Source: Geminocystis sp050753365 (lineage in GTDB: Bacteria > Cyanobacteriota > Cyanobacteriia > Cyanobacteriales > Cyanobacteriaceae). Taken from it: 7,430 bases of DNA. Within the stretch, counting starts at the first letter, position 1. Each line of letters starts with the position of its first letter. The position numbers and the translations under genes are program-made. The stretch spans positions 1 to 7,430 of the forward strand of contig NZ_JBLZFY010000149.1 of NCBI RefSeq assembly GCF_050753365.1, read 5' to 3'. The notes beneath the pieces were generated by a model that searched no databases, was not told the origin of the DNA, and was given only the letters and a program-made list of their open reading frames with translations. Positions 1-5,271 of the stretch are shown here, one piece after another.

Positions 1-126
1 TGGGGGAGGATATGAGTACGAGAGACAGGGGGGAGAGGGGGAGAGGGGGAAGAAAACAACAACAATTTCTTACTCATTACTCATTACTCATTACTCATTA
101 CTTCGTCAAAAAACTATAACTAACAC
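1..126. other. Gene-free segment downstream of phoH with G-rich purine tract
   Basis: The segment beyond the phoH stop codon contains no gene that I can support. The plus strand carries four G-runs at 2-6, 28-33, 37-41 and 45-49. The last three are separated by identical AGA spacers, making an almost pure purine tract from 28 to 53. A TTACTCA tandem array (listed separately) follows. No hairpin with a T-run that would end phoH transcription, which comes in from the right on the minus strand, is evident. The G-runs could form a G-quadruplex or simply be low-complexity sequence. Confidence 0.5.
70..102. repeat. STRR-like heptamer tandem array (TTACTCA, 4.7 copies)
   Basis: Four exact TTACTCA units occupy 70-97 and a partial TTACT follows at 98-102, with no mismatch. 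Seven-base tandem arrays of this kind are typical of the short tandemly repeated repetitive sequences found between genes of many cyanobacteria. An 11-base piece of the same pattern (CTCATTACTCA) recurs at 5255-5265, just before dctM, so the motif is dispersed in this genome as well as locally amplified. The perfect copies suggest recent expansion by slippage. Confidence 0.85.
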
Positions 127-1083
127 CTAGTTATTATTTGCCTCATAAGCCGCCACAATTTTTTGTACTAAAGGATGTCTTACCACATCTGCTTGAGTTA
201 AATAGCAAAATCCGATACCCTCCACATTTCTTAATATTTTCGTGGCTACCACTAATCCTGATTGTTGATTAGATGGTAAATCTGTTTGGGTAATATCACC
301 TGTTACGATCATCTTTGAGCCAAAACCCAGACGAGTTAACACCATTTTTAATTGTGCTGGTGTCGTATTTTGAGCTTCGTCAACGATAACAAAGGCGTTG
401 CTTAATGTTCTTCCTCTCATGTATGCTAAGGGGGCAACTTCAATTTTACCTTTTTCCATCAATTCAGGAATTTTCATGGGATCAATAAACTCATATAAGG
501 CATCATATAATGGGCGCAAAAAAGGGTTTACTTTTTGTTGTAAGTCTCCGGGTAAAAATCCGAGTCTTTCTCCTGCTTCTACCGCCGGACGTGTTAAAAT
601 GAGTCGATCGCACTCATCCTTCAATAATGCTTGTACTGCTAAAACTGCCGCTAAAAAAGTTTTTCCTGTACCTGCAGGACCGATACCAAAAGTAATATCA
701 TATTTTTGGATAGCCTTGATATACTGTCGTTGACGAAAAGTTTTCGCCCGAATTAAATCACCGTTACGGGTTTTTGCCAATACCTCTTGTTGAATATTTT
801 GATATTCCTCTTGTTTACCTGTATCCAAAGCCTGAAAAGCCGTCATAATATCGGGTTGAGTCAAGGGTTTTGCTTCACTCCAATAGGGCTTAAGACAATA
901 AATGACATCAATACTTCTCCGTACTGGTTTTGCCTTACCATAAATCACTAAGTCTTGTCCTCGTAATACTAAACTTGCTCCTGTATGACGGGCAATGTAT
1001 TTTAAGTTTTCTTCTTGGCTTCCTGCTAAGGCAAGGGCGCTGGGAATATTGGGTAAGGAAATAGTTTGAGAATCTTCTGTCAT
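127..1083 (-). CDS. phoH: PhoH family ATPase (PhoH/YbeZ-like)
   Basis: This 318-residue protein is a complete member of the PhoH family of cytosolic P-loop ATPases related to superfamily 1 helicases. Members are linked to RNA metabolism and, in E. coli, to phosphate stress; the exact substrate is unsettled. A small N-terminal region (about 15-65) may be the KH-like RNA-binding part seen in longer PhoH proteins. The ATPase core follows, with Walker A GPAGTGKT at 135-142, the family signature TRPAVEAGERLGFLPGD at 164-180, Walker B VIVDEAQ at 232-238, and the sensor-like GDITQTDLP at 262-270. The length is normal and no core motif is missing. The start is an ATG read leftward from 1083, with no strong Shine-Dalgarno. 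It is the only minus-strand gene here and diverges from the toxin-antitoxin pair across a 249-base gap holding the palindrome and direct repeat listed separately. In many bacteria phoH sits beside ybeY; no ybeY is visible in this window. Confidence 0.95.
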   Translation of the reverse strand: MTEDSQTISLPNIPSALALAGSQEENLKYIARHTGASLVLRGQDLVIYGKAKPVRRSIDVIYCLKPYWSEAKPLTQPDIMTAFQALDTGKQEEYQNIQQEVLAKTRNGDLIRAKTFRQRQYIKAIQKYDITFGIGPAGTGKTFLAAVLAVQALLKDECDRLILTRPAVEAGERLGFLPGDLQQKVNPFLRPLYDALYEFIDPMKIPELMEKGKIEVAPLAYMRGRTLSNAFVIVDEAQNTTPAQLKMVLTRLGFGSKMIVTGDITQTDLPSNQQSGLVVATKILRNVEGIGFCYLTQADVVRHPLVQKIVAAYEANNN

Positions 1084-1092
1084 GTTTATTCG

Positions 1093-1128
1093 TTGTTAGG
1101 TAAAAAAATTAAACTTTTTGTTAGGTAA
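1093..1128 (-). repeat. 11-bp direct repeat in the phoH leader
   Basis: TTGTTAGGTAA occurs exactly at 1093-1103 and again at 1118-1128, 25 bases apart start to start. On the phoH strand it reads TTACCTAACAA, and the near copy ends about 10 bases before the phoH ATG. A homopolymer-rich AT spacer separates the copies. The position suits a regulator-binding or RNA-level control site, but no known factor is recognised. Confidence 0.45.
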
Positions 1129-1145
1129 GTGTTTTCATTCCCTAA

Positions 1146-1164
1146 TTTTAACTTAATGTTAAAA
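1146..1164. promoter_or_regulatory. 19-bp perfect palindrome, candidate operator for phoH
   Basis: TTTTAAC (1146-1152) and GTTAAAA (1158-1164) form a perfect 7-bp inverted repeat around a 5-bp centre, about 63-82 bases upstream of the phoH start. The two TTAA cores start 11 bases apart, the spacing of cyanobacterial Pho boxes (8-bp units separated by 3 bp). The left half, 1147-1154, fits the published unit PyTTAAPyPy(T/A); the right half does not fit well and no third unit is present. It may be a degenerate Pho box or a site for another dimeric repressor. Confidence 0.35.
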
Positions 1165-1275
1165 GAAGTTCCACGCTATACATAAGCAAACTTTAGGTAG
1201 TTCACCTTAACTCAAAACTATAACAGTCTTAAATCAAAAGATTAGGAAAATTGCTATATTATGATCAAAAATGAT

Positions 1276-1284
1276 TGTTATAAT
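1276..1284 (+). promoter_or_regulatory. Candidate extended -10 promoter for the first toxin-antitoxin pair
   Basis: TATAAT at 1279-1284 is a perfect -10 hexamer and is preceded by TG plus one base (1276-1278), the extended -10 arrangement. No good -35 hexamer lies at the usual distance (TTGCTA at 1251-1256 is 22 bases away), but extended -10 promoters often lack one. The antitoxin ATG is 48 bases downstream, leaving room for a short leader. Confidence 0.5.
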
Positions 1285-1332
1285 TTAATTTTATTCAACA
1301 TTTAATGTAGTTTACAAAAACATTTAGTCAAG

Positions 1333-1572
1333 ATGGAATTAACAATAAACATACCAGATAATTTAAGCCAAGAGCAAATTTCTTTACTAATAAAAGATAT
1401 TGAACAAGTATTTATTAAAGAAGGTATTAATTCAGAAATTAAGCCGAAATTAAATGGGCAAAAAATAGATCCATGGGATGAAATTAACTTCTCAGAAATA
1501 GCTGTAGATACCGAAATAGAAGACTTTGCAGAAAATCATGATCACTATCTTTACGGTACACCAAAAAGATGA
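1333..1572 (+). CDS. Antitoxin of a PIN-type toxin-antitoxin pair
   Basis: This is a small acidic 79-residue protein with no recognisable DNA-binding motif that I can name. It directly precedes a PIN nuclease gene and overlaps it by four bases (ATGA at 1569-1572), the usual coupled arrangement in which antitoxin is made first. The C-terminal stretch, including NFSEIAVDTEIEDFAENHDH at 52-71 and LYGTPKR at 73-79, resembles the conserved tail of small cyanobacterial proteins found beside PIN genes. By analogy with VapB proteins, this acidic tail probably wraps the toxin and blocks its active site. The N-terminal part (MELTINIPDNL) may be a short beta strand for dimerisation, with a helix after it. 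It uses an ATG start with only a weak ribosome site. The antitoxin role is inferred from context plus the tail. Confidence 0.8.
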   Translation: MELTINIPDNLSQEQISLLIKDIEQVFIKEGINSEIKPKLNGQKIDPWDEINFSEIAVDTEIEDFAENHDHYLYGTPKR

Positions 1573-1991
1573 AAAAACTAATATTTGTTGACACTTCTGC
1601 CTTAATTGCTTTAGGGAATAAAAAAGATAGTTTTCATCAACAAGCCCTTGAAATTCATCAATATTTAAACAGTAGTAGTGTAAAATTTGTAACCACTAGC
1701 GGAGTACTTTTAGAATTTGGAAATGCCTTTAGCCGTCTGTCTTTAAAACCAGTAGCTATTACCTTAATAAAAGCTATTAAAACTTCCGAAAAATGGCAGT
1801 ATATAGCCATAGATGAAGAAATATTTAATCAGGCTTTTAATCTATATGAAAAAAGGCTAGATAAAGAATGGGGAATGGTAGATTGTACCAGCATAGTTAT
1901 TGCACAAAAAATGGGAATAGTCGAAGTATTTACCACAGATCATCATTTTAAACAAGCAGGATTTACAATATTATTAACTAAAGATTTCTAA
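1569..1991 (+). CDS. VapC-like PIN-domain ribonuclease toxin
   Basis: This 140-residue protein is a single PIN domain, a Mg2+-dependent ribonuclease fold used by VapC toxins to cleave RNA and halt growth. All four expected acidic residues are visible: D8 in the opening VDTSAL strand, E49 in LLEFGN, D105 in GMVDC, and D124 in TTDHHF. The length is typical of a complete VapC, so the nuclease is probably active. Its ATG overlaps the end of the antitoxin gene, implying translational coupling and one transcript. The RNA target cannot be read from sequence. A 116-base gap follows, and no convincing terminator is seen in it. Confidence 0.9.
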   Translation: MKKLIFVDTSALIALGNKKDSFHQQALEIHQYLNSSSVKFVTTSGVLLEFGNAFSRLSLKPVAITLIKAIKTSEKWQYIAIDEEIFNQAFNLYEKRLDKEWGMVDCTSIVIAQKMGIVEVFTTDHHFKQAGFTILLTKDF

Positions 1992-2095
1992 AATTTACTC
2001 CGATAACTTAAAATAAGTGCTAAATATTTCTCAAAAAGATTAAAAAATTGTCATTTGGATGTATTAATTAACTTATGTAACTATTTTCCGCTCAT

Positions 2096-2099
2096 GGAG
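2096..2099 (+). promoter_or_regulatory. Ribosome-binding site fixing the start of the 673-residue protein
   Basis: GGAG at 2096-2099 lies eight bases before the ATG at 2108, a good Shine-Dalgarno distance. Most other starts in the window lack one. It supports the ATG that gives an intact signal peptide. Confidence 0.55.
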
Positions 2100-2107
2100 C
2101 TAAAATT

Positions 2108-4129
2108 ATGTTAAATTCACTTCGTCGTCGTGATTTTTTTCAAGTAAGTACGATCGCTTCTTTAGCCTTATTATCTCAGTCTTTTGTTTTTTCATCATCA
2201 GCAATAGCAGATACTCAGGGAAAAGAACAACAACTAGAAACCTATCATGTTTATATTCCTTATAAATTAGCTAGATATGGTGGAGAAAAAACTATTACCC
2301 TTAGAAGTGGCGATTCTTACAACGTCAAAATTCCTAGTAGATTACAAGATAATTATACAGTCACTATAGCTGGAAAAGGCATCAAAAATCTACCGATTTC
2401 AGTAGTTTTTCACACTTTATATGAGGTGTCTTATAATATTAATGGTAAAATTAAAGAGGAAATTGATAAATGTAATTTACTTTTAACAGAATCCACTCGT
2501 AAAAAGTGTAAATTAGTCTATGAACAAATAGAAGATGGAGAAGAAGTTAAATCTGAAGATTTATCTTTATTAGACTATATTATTTCTACTTCTTATTTAG
2601 ATCAAAATATTATTGAGAGATATAATATTGCTAGTGCAAACTATAAAATATATCTCATTGAAAATAAGTTTAATTTAGCTTTAAATAATCTTAATCTTCC
2701 TAAAGATGTGAAAAAAAATTTAGTCGCAACTGCTGAATATGTCAAGGCTTTGGACCCAGTTCCTAACTTTGATTTTTTAGATTTACTTGATATTATTATT
2801 TCGGAAATAGATGACTTACCTTTAGACTTAAAAAGTCTTTATAATCAAGCTAGTTTAACTTCTCGTGCTTATACTGCTGATCTTATTATTCTTGATTTTA
2901 TTAAAAATAATTTACCTTATAGAGATGGTATTTATTCAAAAGTTTATCAAAAGATAAGAAATGGGGAAAATTTATCAGAAAAAGATGGAGAATTTTTTGC
3001 TCTTGATTATCTAAGTAAATATATATTTGATTCAAAAATGCCGTTGAATCCCAAGACAATGTATTTTGTCGCAGTAGATAAATTATTGGGAGAAAATGCC
3101 CTAGTTTCAAAATTGGAAATACAACAAATATTTGAGGAATATTTAGATATAAAAGAAAATGCTGAAAAAAGTTGGGAAAATGGCACTTTACTAGCTACTA
3201 GAGGACTACCTCTTGCTCATACGGCTTTAAGCGCTTTAGGAGTTGAAGCGGGTACAGGAATAACATTAGATTCTCTTGTGGGGGCGGCGGCGACTAATGC
3301 TACTTTAGCATGGTTAGGAGGCGGTTCTGTGGCAAGTGGAGGATTAGGAATTTTAGGAGGATTAAGCGTTGTTACAGGTGGTGCGGCGTTGATTGGTGCG
3401 GCTGGTATTATGGCTATGGTAACATTTTCGGATTTGGATGCTGAAGATTTAGTGAATTTAACCGTAGCAACATTGACAGGAGCATTAGCAGGTACAGGTA
3501 CAGTGGGATTGGCATGGTTAACAGCTTCCTCAATGCTTGTACCTAGTGGTTTGTCAGGGGCTGCTGCTATTAGTAGTACGATCGCTGCTTTGGGCGGACT
3601 TTCCGTAATGACAGGAGGTGCGTCTTTGGTGGCTTTTGCCGCAGGTTATGTGGTATGGTCATTTTTAAGCAGTAACAGAAAAAGAGACAACAAATTATTA
3701 CATTACATAGAAACTTCTAGTTATGCTTTAACAGATAGAACAAATGATTCGATCGCTTTATATATTGAACAAAACATTCATCCTAAAGAGTATAATTCTA
3801 AACAAAAAATTTATCTTGCACCAGATATAGCATTAGATAAATTAAACGATGCCATAGATACTTTTGCTAAAAATATTCCCTTAGATATTAACGAAAAAAT
3901 AGTTGTTTTAATTGATACAAGTACTTGGAATAATGCTAATTCTGGAATTATTTTAACAAACAAAAAAGTTATTTATAAGGACGGATGGGATGGTACAAAA
4001 ATAGAAAAATATGACTCATTAACATCAGTTTCTGTTGAAGATATTAGCTATTGGTTATTAGAAGAACATAAAGAACAATTTAGCTCGTTTTTATTAAATT
4101 TGAAAAAGGAAAAGTTAGCCTTATCTTAA
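2108..4129 (+). CDS. Multidomain protein: Tat-like signal, DnaJ-C-like, Gly-zipper repeat, bPH-like
   Basis: I do not recognise this 673-residue protein as a named gene. Residues 1-34 look like a signal peptide: twin arginines in RRRDFFQV (6-13), a hydrophobic stretch to about 28, and an AIA|D cleavage site after A34. Residues 46-110 resemble DnaJ C-terminal substrate-binding strands (GGEKTITL at 58-65, VKIP at 73-76, AGKGIKN at 88-94), without a J domain or zinc finger. Residues 115-360 are charged and probably helical. Residues 365-520 are rich in Gly and Ala and hydrophobic, and contain an internal duplication (LGGLSVVTGGA at 416-426; LGGLSVMTGGA at 495-505), suggesting membrane hairpins. 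The C-terminus (about 565-645), with LIDTSTWNNANSGIILTNK at 601-619, resembles bacterial PH-like domains. An exported N-terminus sits oddly with domains usually found in the cytosol. The gene lies between two toxin-antitoxin pairs. A membrane-acting effector or envelope stress factor is possible, but no function is shown. Confidence 0.8.
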   Translation: MLNSLRRRDFFQVSTIASLALLSQSFVFSSSAIADTQGKEQQLETYHVYIPYKLARYGGEKTITLRSGDSYNVKIPSRLQDNYTVTIAGKGIKNLPISVVFHTLYEVSYNINGKIKEEIDKCNLLLTESTRKKCKLVYEQIEDGEEVKSEDLSLLDYIISTSYLDQNIIERYNIASANYKIYLIENKFNLALNNLNLPKDVKKNLVATAEYVKALDPVPNFDFLDLLDIIISEIDDLPLDLKSLYNQASLTSRAYTADLIILDFIKNNLPYRDGIYSKVYQKIRNGENLSEKDGEFFALDYLSKYIFDSKMPLNPKTMYFVAVDKLLGENALVSKLEIQQIFEEYLDIKENAEKSWENGTLLATRGLPLAHTALSALGVEAGTGITLDSLVGAAATNATLAWLGGGSVASGGLGILGGLSVVTGGAALIGAAGIMAMVTFSDLDAEDLVNLTVATLTGALAGTGTVGLAWLTASSMLVPSGLSGAAAISSTIAALGGLSVMTGGASLVAFAAGYVVWSFLSSNRKRDNKLLHYIETSSYALTDRTNDSIALYIEQNIHPKEYNSKQKIYLAPDIALDKLNDAIDTFAKNIPLDINEKIVVLIDTSTWNNANSGIILTNKKVIYKDGWDGTKIEKYDSLTSVSVEDISYWLLEEHKEQFSSFLLNLKKEKLALS

Positions 4130-4175
4130 CTAGAATAATCCTTTTTTGAATTATCAGTTAGATATTTGTTTATCA

Positions 4176-4184
4176 TGTATAAAT
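4176..4184 (+). promoter_or_regulatory. Candidate promoter of the second toxin-antitoxin pair
   Basis: TGTATAAAT at 4176-4184 contains a good -10 (TATAAA) next to a TG pair, 25 bases before the ATG at 4209. No clear -35 is present. TTATCA occurs twice upstream, at 4151-4156 and 4170-4175, 19 bases apart, and could be an operator for the helix-turn-helix antitoxin. Evidence is thin. Confidence 0.3.
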
Positions 4185-4208
4185 CAGTAAATTAAATAAT
4201 TAACCACT

Positions 4209-4643
4209 ATGATTGTATCTGTTTCTCGAACATCTACAGAACAAGAAATCTCCAAAATAGCTAGTCAATTTTTAGCTATGTATTCCCCCGATGATGATAC
4301 TTGTGAATTAAGACTTAGTGAAGGGCAAAATATAATCATTCCTAGTAGTGTTTTACCACAATTAGCGGAGATTTTAAGTCATTTAGCCAACGGTGACAAA
4401 GTAAAAATAGTGCCTATAAAATCCGAATTAACGACATCTGAAGCCGCCGAAATTCTCAATGTTTCTCGCTCATATATCCTAGAGTTATTAGAATTAGGTA
4501 AAATTCCTTTTCGTAATGTCGGGGTGTGTCGTAGAATTTTAGCCCAAGATTTAATGGTTTATAAAGAGGAAGTAGAAGCCCAAAGAAGGGAAGTTTTAAG
4601 GGAGTTAACCGCCCAGGCACAAGAATTAAACATGGGATATTAA
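4209..4643 (+). CDS. Antitoxin with excisionase-type helix-turn-helix
   Basis: This 144-residue protein has a MerR/excisionase-like helix-turn-helix (HTH_17 type) at about 73-122: LTTSEAAEILNVSRSYILELLE, followed by a short wing, GKIPFRNVGVCRRI, then AQDLMVYKEE. The N-terminal half (1-70) holds a beta-rich and helical segment that may dimerise; ELRLSEGQNIIIP (33-45) looks like strands. The C-terminal charged helix (about 120-141) is a likely toxin-contacting region. Such proteins form pairs with PIN toxins of the kind that follows here after six bases, and would repress their own promoter as well as neutralise the toxin. It is unrelated to the first antitoxin in the window. A lone excisionase or regulator is the alternative, but the tight linkage to a PIN gene argues for an antitoxin. 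Confidence 0.85.
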   Translation: MIVSVSRTSTEQEISKIASQFLAMYSPDDDTCELRLSEGQNIIIPSSVLPQLAEILSHLANGDKVKIVPIKSELTTSEAAEILNVSRSYILELLELGKIPFRNVGVCRRILAQDLMVYKEEVEAQRREVLRELTAQAQELNMGY

Positions 4644-4649
4644 GGCACA

Positions 4650-5216
4650 GTGAGTAAATTAACGGTTGTTTATGATGCTTGTGTTTTATATCCTGCACCA
4701 TTGCGAGATTTGTTGATGTGGTTAGCAATGACGGATTTATTTCAAGCAAAATGGACGGATAAAATTCATGAAGAATGGATGAGAAATGTACTTAAAAACC
4801 GTCCTGATTTGACTTTAGCACAACTCGATAGAACTAAACAATTAATGAATCGTCATGTCAAAGATGCTTTAGTAACAGGATATGAGTATCTGATGCCCTG
4901 TTTAAATCTTCCTGATTCTAATGATATTCATGTTTTAGCAACAGCGATTCATGCAAAAGCTAACTTAATTATCACTTTTAATATTAAAGATTTTCCTATT
5001 TCTATTCTTACCAATTATCAAATTTGTGCCATTTATCCTGATGAATTTATCTTAGAATTAATGGATATTAATGAAACTAAAGTTATTGGAGCAATTAATC
5101 AACAAAGAATAACGCTAAAAAATCCTCCTTTAAGTTTAGAAGAATATCTTAAATGTCTAGAAAATCAAAAATTAACTCAAACGGTAAAAGTCTTAAAAGA
5201 AATTCTTTTGCCCTAA
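4650..5216 (+). CDS. PIN-domain toxin (PIN_3/COG1569-like, long form), GTG start
   Basis: This 188-residue PIN protein is longer than classical VapC. The PIN domain spans about residues 4-130, with D9 in VVYDACVLYP, E41/E42 in IHEEWMRN, D89 and D92 in PDSNDIHVLATAI, and D114 in TFNIKDFP. The acidic centre therefore looks complete and metal-dependent ribonuclease activity is expected. A C-terminal extension (about 131-188) is mostly helical and typical of this subgroup. Translation must start at GTG 4650, because the first in-frame ATG falls well inside the domain after D9. The GTG lies six bases after the antitoxin stop, with no strong Shine-Dalgarno, so the toxin is probably made at a lower level by coupling. 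The DACVLYPAPLRD opening and the HTH partner set it apart from the first PIN gene, so the two modules are not duplicates. Confidence 0.87.
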   Translation: MSKLTVVYDACVLYPAPLRDLLMWLAMTDLFQAKWTDKIHEEWMRNVLKNRPDLTLAQLDRTKQLMNRHVKDALVTGYEYLMPCLNLPDSNDIHVLATAIHAKANLIITFNIKDFPISILTNYQICAIYPDEFILELMDINETKVIGAINQQRITLKNPPLSLEEYLKCLENQKLTQTVKVLKEILLP

Positions 5217-5271
5217 TTAAAATGTAAGTTATACTTATTAGTCATTCGACTTTGCTCATTACTCACTGATT

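Noticed and set aside
70..102. CRISPR array
   Set aside because: The units are contiguous 7-mers with no spacers between them.
398..733. 111-codon open frame on the plus strand inside phoH
   Set aside because: It is antisense to a strongly conserved PhoH coding region, has low-complexity composition and no family resemblance.
2006..2018. Small hairpin ACTTA-AAA-TAAGT after the first PIN toxin as a terminator
   Set aside because: The stem is only five mostly A-T pairs and no T-run follows.
2901..3110. 69-codon minus-strand frame inside the 673-residue gene
   Set aside because: It is opposite a long continuous coding frame with a good ribosome site, and shows no motif.
4135..4154. ATAAT...ATTAT hairpin after the 673-residue gene as a terminator
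   Set aside because: The stem is five A-T pairs and the T-run is in the loop rather than after the stem.
4456..4749. 97-codon minus-strand frame across the antitoxin/toxin junction
   Set aside because: It lies opposite the HTH motif and the start of the PIN domain, both of which are clearly coding on the plus strand.
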